Assembly: GCA_046296295.1 (NCBI GenBank)
Contig: JBKBLG010000012.1
Location: forward strand, 1 to 64,000
From: UBA10646 sp046296295
GTDB taxonomy: Bacteria; Bacteroidota; Bacteroidia; Chitinophagales; Chitinophagaceae
Reading direction: 5' to 3'
DNA: 64,000 nucleotides
Part shown: in pieces, positions 47,588-56,250 of the stretch
How positions within the stretch are numbered: position 1 is the stretch's first letter
Layout: each line of letters starts with the position of its first letter
The notes under the pieces: model-generated
Databases searched by the model: none
What the model was told of the DNA's origin: nothing
The model's input: the letters and a program-made list of their open reading frames with translations, nothing else
Translations under genes and position numbers: made by a program

Positions 47588-47619
47588 AAAAAACCCAACC
47601 TTCCTGCCGGAAAGTTGGG
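47588..47619 (-). terminator. Terminator or attenuator between rpsO and pnp
   Basis: Minus-strand 11-bp stem CCCAACTTTCC / GGAAGGTTGGG (one G-U) followed by TTTTTT. A second small stem GGGCAA/TTGCCC lies at 47523-47543 in the pnp leader. The 228 bases between the two genes hold no gene. Confidence 0.75.
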
Positions 47620-47700
47620 TGATTATTCTTTAGCGAAGTAAATAAAGCTACCGCTTTTCTTAAAAATCGCCCAACAACAGGCGTGTTGCAGGGCAATAGC

Positions 47701-47973
47701 TTATTTACGCAAGCCTAATTTCTCGATCAATGCACGATAACCAGCTAGGTTGTGCTTTTGCATGTAAGCCAACAAACGCTTACGCTGACCAACCATTTTC
47801 ATTAAACCGCGGTTGCTGCTGTAATCTTTCTTGTTGGTTTGTAAGTGTGCAGAAATTCCCTTGATACGCTCTGTAAGCAAGGCAATCTGTGCTTCAATAG
47901 AACCGGTGTTCTTGGCATTACCACCAAACTCGGTAAAAATAGATACTTTTCTTTCTGTTGTTAAATAAGACAT
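47701..47973 (-). CDS. rpsO: 30S ribosomal protein S15
   Basis: 90 residues, the usual length. The family signature LTERIKGISAHLQTNKKDYSSNRGLMKMVGQRKRLLAYM is complete. It binds 16S rRNA and the S6/S18 platform. A TACCTTTG -7 box lies 60 bases upstream, leaving room for the autoregulatory leader known for S15 in other bacteria. Confidence 0.98.
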   Translation of the reverse strand: MSYLTTERKVSIFTEFGGNAKNTGSIEAQIALLTERIKGISAHLQTNKKDYSSNRGLMKMVGQRKRLLAYMQKHNLAGYRALIEKLGLRK

Positions 47974-48033
47974 CTCTTAGTTTGTTTACAATGGATTTCA
48001 ACAATATTTACTGATTTCCACCTATTGCGGCTG

Positions 48034-48041
48034 CAAAGGTA
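48034..48041 (-). promoter_or_regulatory. Possible -7 box (TACCTTTG) for rpsO
   Basis: Matches TAnnTTTG. The -33 region is T-rich but not a clear match. Confidence 0.4.
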
Positions 48042-48116
48042 GGGGCTGTATTTGTAAAAAAAGCTTTTTATTTGGGCGAATTTCAGAAAAAACTTCTATT
48101 TCACTTAAAATAACCA

Positions 48117-49226
48117 TTGTTGCGGCAACATATTGTATTTACTGTAACCAACAACCTACTGTTCGACCAACGAATGCAACGCATATGCGGAAGCCTAGCT
48201 AATGCAGGCTTTCAGGTTACGCTTGTAGGCCGCTGCAACAGCCATGATGTTGACTTACAACCGCAACCCTACCAACAACATCGCATCAAAGTACGGTGCA
48301 CTAAAGGCCCACTTTTTTACCTTGAGTACAACTTGCGATTGCTATTTTTTTTGCTGCGCTACCAATACCATATAGCGTGTGCTATTGATTTAGACACCAT
48401 AGCACCTGTGTTACTCGCAACGCGTTGGCGCCAAAAAAAACGGGTGTACGATGCACACGAGCTATTCACTGAAATGAAAGAAGTAGTTACACGCCCTATC
48501 ATTCATAAATGTTGGCTGGCTGTAGAACGTTGGGCAGTTCCTCATTTCCCGCAAGGGTACACGGTTAATGCGTTCATCGCCAATGAGCTGCATCGCAGGC
48601 ACGGCGTTCATTATAGCATAATACGCAACCTCCCGGTAAAAAAAGAACTTCACCTTACGGTAAATGAAAACCCAATCAACACGCCTTTTATTCTGTATCA
48701 AGGTGCTGTTAATGAGGGTAGAAGTTTTGAAACATTAATCCCTGCTATGCGGCAAATTGATATCCCATTATGGATTTGTGGTGATGGCAATTTTATGCAG
48801 CAGGTTAAGGCTTTAGTAGCAACACACCAAGTGGCCGATAAGGTAATTTTTAAAGGTATGGTTACACCGCAAGCACTTGCCGCCATAACCCCAAAAGCAA
48901 CCATTGGGCTCACGCTTTTTGAAGCTACAGGACTTAATCAATATTACTCTTTGGCCAATCGTTTTTTTGATTACATGATGGCAGGCATTCCACAAATTTG
49001 TGTGAACTATCCTGAATATGCTGCCATTAATCAGCAATACGAGATTGCTGTATTAATTAACGATACACAACCTGCCACCATTGCTACTGCCGTGAACAAA
49101 TTATTAACCGATGCTGTTACATACAAGCGATTACAAGAACAATGCAAATTAGCAGCCAACGACTTGCATTGGCAGGCAGAAGCAAATAAACTTATTCAAT
49201 TCTACGAAAAACTATCAGGGATTTAA
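48117..49226 (+). CDS. GT4-type glycosyltransferase
   Basis: 369 residues. No ATG is available: TTG at 48117 or 48120 follows an in-frame stop. The N-terminal fold starts FTVTNNLLFDQRMQRICGSLANAGFQV. The C-terminal donor domain has PFILYQGAVNEGRSFETLIPAM, KVIFKGMV and GLTLFEATGLNQYYSLANRFFDYMMAGIP with the E-x7-E-like site. It probably adds a sugar to a surface glycan. It is followed by a second glycosyltransferase 11 bases on. The word at 48653-48666 encodes LTVNE between the two domains. Confidence 0.88.
   Translation: MLRQHIVFTVTNNLLFDQRMQRICGSLANAGFQVTLVGRCNSHDVDLQPQPYQQHRIKVRCTKGPLFYLEYNLRLLFFLLRYQYHIACAIDLDTIAPVLLATRWRQKKRVYDAHELFTEMKEVVTRPIIHKCWLAVERWAVPHFPQGYTVNAFIANELHRRHGVHYSIIRNLPVKKELHLTVNENPINTPFILYQGAVNEGRSFETLIPAMRQIDIPLWICGDGNFMQQVKALVATHQVADKVIFKGMVTPQALAAITPKATIGLTLFEATGLNQYYSLANRFFDYMMAGIPQICVNYPEYAAINQQYEIAVLINDTQPATIATAVNKLLTDAVTYKRLQEQCKLAANDLHWQAEANKLIQFYEKLSGI
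48653..48666 (-). repeat. Exact copy of dispersed word CATTTACCGTAAGG
   Basis: Encodes LTVNE in the linker between the two halves of the glycosyltransferase. Confidence 0.9.
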
Positions 49227-49237
49227 GGTAACTTTTC

Positions 49238-50374
49238 ATGGCAGAAAAACATTTACACATTATTGCTCTAACAGTTCCTTATCCGGTAGATTTTGGAGGA
49301 GCCTTTGACTTGTTTTACAAACTCGGAGCACTGCAACAGCAAGGCGTACACATTCACTTACATTGTTTCGACTATGGCCGAGGTCGCCAGCCCATTTTGC
49401 ACAATTATTGTGATACGGTTCACTATTACCCTCGTAACCAAGGCCTAACAACCGCTGCTAAAAAACTACCATATATTGTTGCAAGTAGAGCCAACACAAC
49501 CCTATTAGAAAATTTGTTGCAAGACGATTATCCAATTCTCATGGAAGGTATTCATTGCACCTATCCACTGCTCGACGATCGCTTTAAACACCGTAGAAAA
49601 TTCGTTCGTATACATAATGTTGAGTATGAATATTACCGTCAACTGGCGGCAAATGAAACGCACCCCATCAAAAAGTTTTTTTTCTATCGAGAAAGTAAAA
49701 AATTAAATCAATACGAACGCAATATTGTAGATAAAGCCACTGCATTTTGGGGCGTTACACATAAGGATGTAGACATTTACCGTAAGGTATTACATTGTAA
49801 AACCATTGACTACCTACCATTATACTTGCCCGAATGGAAAGTGAATGCAAAAACCGGTATGGGAACGTATTGCTTATACCAAGCCGATCTTAGCATTAGC
49901 TGTAACGATAAAGCCGCTCGTTGGCTTTTAAAAGAAGTGTTTGGTCCTTTGCAAATACCCTTTGTAATTGCCGGCAAAAACCCAAGCAATAGCTTACAAA
50001 TGCTAGCACATAGCTACCCACATACTTGCTTGGTTGCTAACCCTGGAGAGCTTGAAATGCAAGACATGATTGCTAAAGCACATATTAACGTGCTACCTAG
50101 TTTCAACAACAGTGGTATTAAACTTAAATTGATCAATGCTCTGTATAACGGCCGTTTTTGTGTAGTGAACGATACCATGCTTGAAGGAACGCATCTTAAA
50201 GCTGCTTGTATTGTTGCGAACACTGTTAAAGAAATGCAATCGGCAGTTGAAAAACTATTCAACCAACCTTTTTCAGAATCCGACATTGCTATCAGAAAAC
50301 AACTGTTAGAAGCACATTACAGCAACGAAGCCAATGCCCAACAAATGGTGGAGTGGATTTGGGGAAAAGCATAA
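49238..50374 (+). CDS. Glycosyltransferase, second gene of a pair
   Basis: 378 residues with a GT-B-like layout: N-terminal LHIIALTVPYPVDFGGAFDLFYKLGAL, central RKFVRIHNVEYEYYRQLA and a C-terminal domain with FVIAGKNPS, LVANPGELEMQDMIAKAHINVLPSFNNSGIKLKLINALYNG. The last is the usual donor-binding end. It is probably coexpressed with the preceding gene and involved in surface polysaccharide. It contains an exact word at 49774-49787 (IYRK) and a decayed-looking match near 49643. Confidence 0.85.
   Translation: MAEKHLHIIALTVPYPVDFGGAFDLFYKLGALQQQGVHIHLHCFDYGRGRQPILHNYCDTVHYYPRNQGLTTAAKKLPYIVASRANTTLLENLLQDDYPILMEGIHCTYPLLDDRFKHRRKFVRIHNVEYEYYRQLAANETHPIKKFFFYRESKKLNQYERNIVDKATAFWGVTHKDVDIYRKVLHCKTIDYLPLYLPEWKVNAKTGMGTYCLYQADLSISCNDKAARWLLKEVFGPLQIPFVIAGKNPSNSLQMLAHSYPHTCLVANPGELEMQDMIAKAHINVLPSFNNSGIKLKLINALYNGRFCVVNDTMLEGTHLKAACIVANTVKEMQSAVEKLFNQPFSESDIAIRKQLLEAHYSNEANAQQMVEWIWGKA
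49774..49787 (+). repeat. Exact copy of dispersed word CATTTACCGTAAGG
   Basis: Gene sense, frame IYRK, in the second glycosyltransferase. Confidence 0.9.
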
Positions 50375-50489
50375 TTAATGCTTACAATACATCAACTAAA
50401 ATCATTTAGTTATCCTTCAAGTTAGTGCCATAAAGAAAGTCTTCAGCATTACTACTGAAGACTTACACAACTTTTACCTTTCTTTCCTT

Positions 50490-50564
50490 TGGTAGCCCGT
50501 AGGGGAATCGAACCCCTCATTCCTCCGTGAAAGGGAGGCGTCTTAACCGATTGACCAACGGGCC
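50490..50564 (-). tRNA. tRNA-Glu (anticodon TTC)
   Basis: Minus strand begins GGCCCGTTGGTCAATCGG. The acceptor stem is GGCCCGT/ACGGGCT, the anticodon arm CCTCC-CTTTCAC-GGAGG with TTC, and the T arm GGGG-TTCGATT-CCCC. CCA is encoded. 75 bases in all. Confidence 0.97.
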
Positions 50565-50632
50565 ATTTCCGTTTTGGGAGTGCAAAAATAGGTGTCGATT
50601 TTATTTCACCAAATTTTTTTTAAGTTTTTTTT

Positions 50633-50646
50633 CCTTGCGGTAAAAG
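50633..50646 (-). repeat. Variant of the dispersed word next to a sister word
   Basis: CCTTGCGGTAAAAG, followed two bases later by CATTTACGCAAG at 50648-50659. It lies upstream of the tRNA gene, in a T-rich stretch. Confidence 0.7.
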
Positions 50647-50752
50647 ACATTTACGCAAGTAAATTTTCAATTACTGCATCATCAAAGAAAATTATTACTT
50701 GGTCTGAAAAAATGCAACACCCTACACAACCCGAAATTAAATGGTTAGAAGG

Positions 50753-51110
50753 CTAAGCAGCATAAAAAATGGGAGTTACTAACATGGTAATACCCACACC
50801 AACCATCAGTGCAGCTGGGGTGCAACAAGTTCCACCAACATTTTTGCTAACCACAAAATAACTTTCCCAAAAAAGGCACAACAATATCGGTCAGCCATCA
50901 CTTGCCCACTTACAACTAGAATATTTTTGAATATTGTAGCAAAACCTAGCTTAGAAAGCAACGATACCACCCATAGTGGCGTGTGATCAAAGAAAAGGAT
51001 CAGTTGAATGAAATGATAAGTTCTCTGGTAGGCCAGCACCGCAGGCAGCCCTGTTACAAGCCAAAGGCCATCAAATAATACAGTGCAAAAAACAGTGGTT
51101 TGTACAACTT
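50753..51110 (-). pseudogene. Frameshifted membrane-protein remnant
   Basis: Three frames join into one hydrophobic protein: KLYKPLFFALYYLMAFGL, then VTGLPAVLAYQRTYHFIQLI and its continuation through VVSLLSKLGFATIF and KMLVELVAP, then AALMVGVGITMLVTPIFYAA and a TAG at 50753. The shifts are near 51050 and 50825. There are three or four membrane segments and I do not recognise the family. The rest of 50375-51269 holds only the tRNA and word copies. Confidence 0.55.
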
Positions 51111-51220
51111 AACCCATAGTTACTTGTACACTTATAAAACATTTGTTACGATTGACGAACATTATCCAATGAACTGACCACGATAACCTGATATTGTAAG
51201 CTTGCATGGGTGCAATACCT

Positions 51221-51228
51221 TACATTTG
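51221..51228 (+). promoter_or_regulatory. Possible -7 box (TACATTTG) for gap
   Basis: TAnnTTTG match 42 bases before the ATG. The -33 element is unclear. Confidence 0.4.
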
Positions 51229-51269
51229 CCAAGCAAAAAATAACATCACACAACTTAAATTTTATTGCA

Positions 51270-52283
51270 ATGAGCACTGTTAAAGTTGCAATCAACGGTT
51301 TTGGCCGTATCGGACGATTAGTATTTCGTCAGATTTACAACATGGAAGGCATCGAAGTAGTAGCCATTAACGACTTAACAAGTCCGAAAGTATTAGCCCA
51401 CCTATTAAAATATGATAGCGCCCAAGGCCGCTTCAATGCCAATGTTACTGCAGGCGACAACTCTATCGCTGTAAATGGTGCAGAAGTAAAAATCTACGCT
51501 CAAAAAGATCCAGCCCAAATACCTTGGGGTGCACACGATGTAGATGTAGTAATTGAAAGTACAGGTTTCTTTACTGATAAAGCTAAGGCCGAAGCACACC
51601 TTACAGCAGGTGCTAAACGTGTTGTAATAAGTGCCCCCGCTACTGGCGATTTGAAAACAGTTGTTTTCAACGTTAACCACCAAATTTTAGATGGCAGCGA
51701 AACCATTATTAGCTGCGCAAGTTGTACTACCAACTGCTTAGCTCCTATGGCCAAAGCATTGAACGATGCATTTACAATTGAAGTTGGTAGCATGACAACA
51801 GTTCACGCTTATACCAACGATCAGAACACACTAGATGCACCACACCCTAAAGGCGACCTACGCCGTGCACGTGCAGCCGCAGCGAATATTGTACCTAACA
51901 GTACAGGTGCAGCAAAAGCCATTGGTTTGGTATTGCCTGAGTTAAAAGGCAAGCTCGATGGTGGTGCACAACGTGTACCTACCATAACTGGTAGCTTAAC
52001 TGAACTTACCGCTGTATTAGCTAAAAAAACGAGTATCGAAGAAATTAACAGCGTTATGAAAGCTGCAGCCAACGAAAGCTTCGGTTATACAGAAGAAGAA
52101 CTCGTTAGCAGCGATATCATAGGAATGAGCTTCGGTAGCTTATTCGATGCCACACAAACTAAAGTGGTTACAGTAGGCGACAAACAATTGGTGAAAGTAG
52201 TAAGCTGGTACGATAACGAAATGAGCTATGTTAGCCAACTCGTACGTACTGTTAAGCATTTCGCTGGTTTAATTTCAAAATAA
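51270..52283 (+). CDS. gap: Glyceraldehyde-3-phosphate dehydrogenase, type I
   Basis: Glycolytic and gluconeogenic NAD-dependent enzyme. About 337 residues from MSTVKVAINGFGRIGRL; an in-frame Met at 51210 would add 20 residues of non-native look. The active Cys is in ISCASCTTNCLAPMAK. Other motifs are TVHAYTNDQNTLDAPHPKGDLRRARAA and WYDNEMSYVSQL. It is followed by pgk, the next glycolytic gene, with a hairpin between them. There are no copies of the dispersed word inside. Confidence 0.98.
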   Translation: MSTVKVAINGFGRIGRLVFRQIYNMEGIEVVAINDLTSPKVLAHLLKYDSAQGRFNANVTAGDNSIAVNGAEVKIYAQKDPAQIPWGAHDVDVVIESTGFFTDKAKAEAHLTAGAKRVVISAPATGDLKTVVFNVNHQILDGSETIISCASCTTNCLAPMAKALNDAFTIEVGSMTTVHAYTNDQNTLDAPHPKGDLRRARAAAANIVPNSTGAAKAIGLVLPELKGKLDGGAQRVPTITGSLTELTAVLAKKTSIEEINSVMKAAANESFGYTEEELVSSDIIGMSFGSLFDATQTKVVTVGDKQLVKVVSWYDNEMSYVSQLVRTVKHFAGLISK

Positions 52284-52364
52284 GTAACCATGTATGTACC
52301 AAGCTTTAGTACCTGTGGCAACTTCGTTGCGTCGCACACTTCAGCTTTAATTACTTAACTATAC

Positions 52365-52400
52365 ATAAGCCGTGGCATATTAGCTACGGCTTATTATTTT
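52365..52400 (+). terminator. Terminator between gap and pgk
   Basis: ATAAGCCGT / ACGGCTTAT, then TATTTT. Confidence 0.75.
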
Positions 52401-52424
52401 AGAGCTATATAAAACATACAACAC

Positions 52425-53618
52425 ATGAGCAAGTTTTCAAACACCAACTTCGCTAACGAAAAAGTTTTAATACGGGTCGATTTTAATGTACCGCTCGATA
52501 AAGCAACCCAAGCCGTAACCGACGACACACGAATTAGAGCCGCCATACCAACCATTAAAAAAATACTAGCCGATGGCGGCAGTGCTGTTTTAATGAGTCA
52601 TTTAGGTCGCCCGAAAGAAGGGCCCGAAGCCAAATACTCTTTAAAACACGTACAAGCAACTGTAAGTAATTTGTTGGGGGTAACGGTAGATTTTGCCGAC
52701 GATTGCATTGGCGAGCAAGCCATCACAAAAGCAGCTGCACTACAAGCAGGCCAAGTGCTGTTGCTCGAAAACCTTCGCTTTTACAAACAAGAAGAAAAAG
52801 GCGATACTACATTTGCACAACAACTGGCACAACTCGGCACCGCTTATGTGAACGATGCTTTTGGTACAGCGCATCGGGCACATGCCTCTACGGCAGTTAT
52901 TGCACAATTCTTCCCCGCTGAAAAGCGAATGTTCGGGCTACTAATGGAAAGTGAAGTATATGCAGGCGAAAAAGTATTACACGCTGCCGAAAAACCATTT
53001 ACAGCCATTATTGGTGGTGCTAAAGTCAGCGATAAAATTCTCATTCTTGAAAATTTACTAGACCGTGCTACCGATATTATCATTGGTGGGGGCATGGCTT
53101 ACACCTTTTTCAAAGCACAAGGAGGCAATATTGGCAACAGCCTCTGCGAAGAAGAACGCTTAGCAACTGCAACAGCCTTATTGGAAAAAGCTGCTTCAAA
53201 AGGAGTTAAAATACACTTACCTGAAGATAGTGTTATTGCCGACAAATTTGATGCAGCAGCCAATACCGCTACAGCTCCAAGTGACAATATACCAAATGGT
53301 TGGATGGGTCTTGATATTGGTACTGCATCTTGCGAGCACTTTGCCAATGTTATTAAAGCCTCAAAAACCATTTTATGGAACGGCCCAATGGGTGTATTTG
53401 AAATGGCTAAATTTCAACAGGGTACCAAAGCAGTGGCAGATGCGGTGGCAGCAGCTACAGCAAACGGTGCCTTCAGTTTAGTTGGTGGTGGCGATAGTGT
53501 TGCTGCTGTGAATCAGTTTGGCTATAATGATAAGGTTAGCTTTGTAAGTACCGGTGGTGGTGCGATGCTCGAATTTTTTGAAGGCAAAGAATTACCGGGT
53601 ATTGCAGCGGTGAAGTAA
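52425..53618 (+). CDS. pgk: Phosphoglycerate kinase
   Basis: Makes ATP from 1,3-bisphosphoglycerate. 397 residues, the usual size. Motifs are VLIRVDFNVPLD, SHLGRPKEGPEAKYSL, the hinge-region GGAKVSDKI, and the nucleotide-binding GGGDSVAAVNQFG and FVSTGGGAMLEF. It may also be transcribed by read-through from gap. Confidence 0.98.
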   Translation: MSKFSNTNFANEKVLIRVDFNVPLDKATQAVTDDTRIRAAIPTIKKILADGGSAVLMSHLGRPKEGPEAKYSLKHVQATVSNLLGVTVDFADDCIGEQAITKAAALQAGQVLLLENLRFYKQEEKGDTTFAQQLAQLGTAYVNDAFGTAHRAHASTAVIAQFFPAEKRMFGLLMESEVYAGEKVLHAAEKPFTAIIGGAKVSDKILILENLLDRATDIIIGGGMAYTFFKAQGGNIGNSLCEEERLATATALLEKAASKGVKIHLPEDSVIADKFDAAANTATAPSDNIPNGWMGLDIGTASCEHFANVIKASKTILWNGPMGVFEMAKFQQGTKAVADAVAAATANGAFSLVGGGDSVAAVNQFGYNDKVSFVSTGGGAMLEFFEGKELPGIAAVK

Positions 53619-53632
53619 CATTTGCCGTAAGG
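53619..53632 (+). repeat. One-mismatch copy of the dispersed word
   Basis: CATTTGCCGTAAGG begins one base after the pgk stop codon and precedes the hairpin at 53643-53677. Confidence 0.85.
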
Positions 53633-53642
53633 TATTTTAAAA

Positions 53643-53677
53643 TTCTGTATGGCGGCCCTGCGGGCCGCCATACAGAA
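53643..53677 (+). terminator. Hairpin after pgk
   Basis: TCTGTATGGCGGCCC and its complement around TGC, a 15-bp stem. No T-tract follows. Confidence 0.7.
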
Positions 53678-53802
53678 CATACTAATTTGCTAAATAATTT
53701 TAAAATTACCGCAGCACCATGGATGGTTCAGACCCACTCTCCTATTTTGCATTACCTTACAAGTTTTTAAGTAAGCTATATTTATAGCACAAACACTAAG
53801 TT

Positions 53803-54426
53803 ATGAAGACAACAACTGCCATTTTAATAGGCATTATCGGATTTATTGTAATACTCGGCGGCTGCGTAGGATGTAGCGCTGTGAACCTACAACGCAGCGG
53901 TACTGCACTCGAAGAAAATGTAAAAGCAAAATGGGGCAATGTAGAAAGCAACTATCAACGTCGTGCAGACCTCATACCCAATCTAGTTAGTACCGTTAAA
54001 GGCGAGGCTAATTTTGAAAAAAGCACCCTAGAAAGTGTTGTACAAGCACGTGCTAGTGCTACCCAAATTAAAGTTGACCCGGCCGATTTATCACCTGAAA
54101 AACTACAACAATTTCAGGCAGCACAAGGGCAGTTAAGTCAGGCTTTAGGCAGGTTATTAATGGTTACAGAAAACTACCCCAACCTCAAAGCCAACGAGGC
54201 ATTCAGAGGCCTACAAGCACAATTAGAAGGCACCGAAAACCGCATCAAAGTATCTCGTGACGATTTCAATGCTGCTGTACAAGCTTACAATACTAAAATA
54301 AAAACCTTCCCTAACAACATTTTTGCTGGTTGGTTTGGCTTTACACCTAAAGGCTATTTTGAAGCAGAAGCAGGTAGCGAAAAAGCACCATCTGTAAACT
54401 TCGATGATATGGGTAGCAAAAAATAA
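53803..54426 (+). CDS. LemA-family protein
   Basis: 207 residues with an N-terminal membrane segment (TAILIGIIGFIVILGG) and a helical LemA body (NVESNYQRRADLIPNLVSTVKG, FNAAVQAYNTKIKTFPNNIFAGWFGF). It is the first gene of a three-gene operon with two TPM-domain proteins, a common pairing in bacteria whose function is unclear. Confidence 0.95.
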   Translation: MKTTTAILIGIIGFIVILGGCVGCSAVNLQRSGTALEENVKAKWGNVESNYQRRADLIPNLVSTVKGEANFEKSTLESVVQARASATQIKVDPADLSPEKLQQFQAAQGQLSQALGRLLMVTENYPNLKANEAFRGLQAQLEGTENRIKVSRDDFNAAVQAYNTKIKTFPNNIFAGWFGFTPKGYFEAEAGSEKAPSVNFDDMGSKK

Positions 54427-54436
54427 GCACTACATC

Positions 54437-54892
54437 ATGGGATTATTTTCAAAAAATAAACCACTATTCACTGAGGATGAGCAACAACTCATCCTCAGTG
54501 CTATTAGCGAAGCCGAACGCAGTACCAGTGGTGAAATTCGCTTGTTTGTTGAAAACAAATGTGCTTATGTTGATGCACTCGACCGTGCCAAAGAAATCTT
54601 CTTTCAACTACACATGCACGAAACAGCACTTCACAATGCAGTACTCGTGTATGTTGCCTTAAAAGACAAACAGTTAGCTGTGTACGGCGATGTAGGCATA
54701 CATCGTGCAGTAGGTACTACTTTTTGGAATGCAACTATTAGGCAGGCTATTAGCAGCTTCAACAAACAATGCTATGCACAAGGTATTGCCGAAATCATTA
54801 CTACCATTGGTAAAGCGTTGCAAACACATTTTCCTTACGATGCAAACACAGACAGAAACGAACTACCCGACGAAATTGTTTTTGGCCAATAA
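54437..54892 (+). CDS. TPM-domain protein (TLP18.3/Psb32/MOLO-1 family), cytoplasmic form
   Basis: About 151 residues from MGLFSKNKPLFTEDEQQLIL; an upstream start at 54404 overlaps the LemA gene. TPM-domain segments are visible (AISEAERSTSGEIRLFVE, AVYGDVGIHRAVG). There is no signal peptide. It is the second gene of the operon with LemA and the next TPM protein. Confidence 0.85.
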   Translation: MGLFSKNKPLFTEDEQQLILSAISEAERSTSGEIRLFVENKCAYVDALDRAKEIFFQLHMHETALHNAVLVYVALKDKQLAVYGDVGIHRAVGTTFWNATIRQAISSFNKQCYAQGIAEIITTIGKALQTHFPYDANTDRNELPDEIVFGQ

Positions 54893-54909
54893 CATCACAA
54901 ATTGTAACC

Positions 54910-55692
54910 ATGCGTAAGTTTCTGTTGTATCTTCTTTTAATCGGTACATTTCAATGTGCACAACAAGTTACTGCACAAAACATACCTTCAAGACCAACGC
55001 CACCAAAACTTGTTAACGATTTTACCAATACCCTTGCGGCAAATGAAGTTGCAAGTTTAGAAGCACAATTAGTATCCCTCGATGATAGTTCTAGCAATCA
55101 AATAGCAGTTGTAATTGTACCTACACTCGATAATTATCCCATAGAAGAATATGCTCATAAGCTTTTCAGAGCCTGGGGGATTGGCGATAAAAACAAGAAC
55201 AATGGTATTTTATTACTCATAGCCCTCAACGACAAAAAAATTAGAATTGAAGTAGGAAAAGGGCTCGAAGGTGCTATACCCGATATAACTGCCGATAGAA
55301 TTATTCGTAACGAGTTAGCTCCATATTTCAAGCAACAACGCTTTTACGATGGTATCGATCATGCCATTCATATTTTGAGTTTGGCAGCCGTTGGCGAATA
55401 CAAAGAGGCAAGAGCCAAACAACAACCAAGCGATGGTATGGGAGCTTTTGCAGCCATTGGTTTGGTGATACTTGTTATTATTATTGTAGTTATTGCAAGT
55501 AACATGAGAGGTGGCGGCGGTGGCGTTATGAGTAGACGTGGCTACCGAGACTTCAATGGTGGGTTACCTCCAACTTGGTTTGGTGGTGGTAGCTTTGGGG
55601 GAGGTAGCAGAGGCGGAAGTGATTTTGGTGGAGGTTTCGGAGGCTTTGGTGGCGGCGATAGCGGTGGTGGTGGAGCTAGTGGTGGATGGTAG
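54910..55692 (+). CDS. TPM-domain membrane protein with glycine-rich tail
   Basis: 260 residues. A signal peptide is followed by the TPM domain (VNDFTNTLAANEVASLEAQL, AVVIVPTLDNYPIEEYAHKLF, RIEVGKGLEGAIPD), one membrane segment (AIGLVILVIIIVVIAS) and a Gly/Ser-rich tail ending in GGGASGGW, as in YgcG-like proteins. A variant word at 55032-55045 encodes LAANE. It is the last gene of the LemA operon. Confidence 0.9.
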   Translation: MRKFLLYLLLIGTFQCAQQVTAQNIPSRPTPPKLVNDFTNTLAANEVASLEAQLVSLDDSSSNQIAVVIVPTLDNYPIEEYAHKLFRAWGIGDKNKNNGILLLIALNDKKIRIEVGKGLEGAIPDITADRIIRNELAPYFKQQRFYDGIDHAIHILSLAAVGEYKEARAKQQPSDGMGAFAAIGLVILVIIIVVIASNMRGGGGGVMSRRGYRDFNGGLPPTWFGGGSFGGGSRGGSDFGGGFGGFGGGDSGGGGASGGW

Positions 55693-55726
55693 CTTTGAAA
55701 TCATTTAACTAATACAATGCCATCTA

Positions 55727-56161
55727 TCATTTACCGTAAGGTGGCAATGCTGTTAGTTCGGCTACTGTTGGTTGTAACTTCCAACCATAAGTATATGCAC
55801 CATTGGTTATAACCAAATAAGGTACTGCAAGGGTGCTATTATATTGCAATGCCTGTTGTAGCACTTGCTCATGCAACGGTACATCCATTGCTTTACACTC
55901 TATAATAAGCCAGGGTTGATTGTGCTGATATACCAATATATCGCAACGACGCTGTTGATGGTTCACAGTGATACGCTTTTCTATGGCTAACCAACTGGCC
56001 GGATAGTGCATCACTTGTAACAAATATTGTAACATATTTTGACGCACCCACTCTTCGGGTGTTAATGCTACCCAACGCTTGCGTATTACATCAAAAATTT
56101 GCTGGTTTGCATTTTGTTGACGTATCTGAAACTCATATGACGGATAGGCTATTGCGATCAC
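55727..56161 (-). CDS. HsdR N-terminal-domain nuclease-like protein
   Basis: 144 residues matching the free-standing type I restriction HsdR N-terminal domain of Bacteroidota. PD-(D/E)xK features are RRCDILVY and WLIIECKA. No methylase or specificity genes are nearby, so it is not a restriction system by itself. Its last codons overlap an exact copy of the dispersed word: the gene ends PPYGK with its TGA inside it, the only copy read in that frame. Confidence 0.88.
   Translation of the reverse strand: MIAIAYPSYEFQIRQQNANQQIFDVIRKRWVALTPEEWVRQNMLQYLLQVMHYPASWLAIEKRITVNHQQRRCDILVYQHNQPWLIIECKAMDVPLHEQVLQQALQYNSTLAVPYLVITNGAYTYGWKLQPTVAELTALPPYGK
55728..55741 (+). repeat. Exact copy of dispersed word CATTTACCGTAAGG
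   Basis: Overlaps the 3' end of the HsdR-N gene, frame PYGK, and supplies most of its stop codon. Confidence 0.9.
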
Positions 56162-56250
56162 TTTGCGAAAGTAGGCTTACTAATGGCTATATTTGCAGAA
56201 TTTATTTTTTTGAAACTGCCTTACATTATTCACCATAAAAGCCACATCAC

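Noticed and set aside
47484..47696. Small ORF between pnp and rpsO
   Set aside because: It overlaps the terminator hairpin and pnp leader and its composition is not protein-like.
55727..56161. A restriction-modification system
   Set aside because: Only the HsdR N-terminal-like domain is present, without helicase, methylase or specificity genes.
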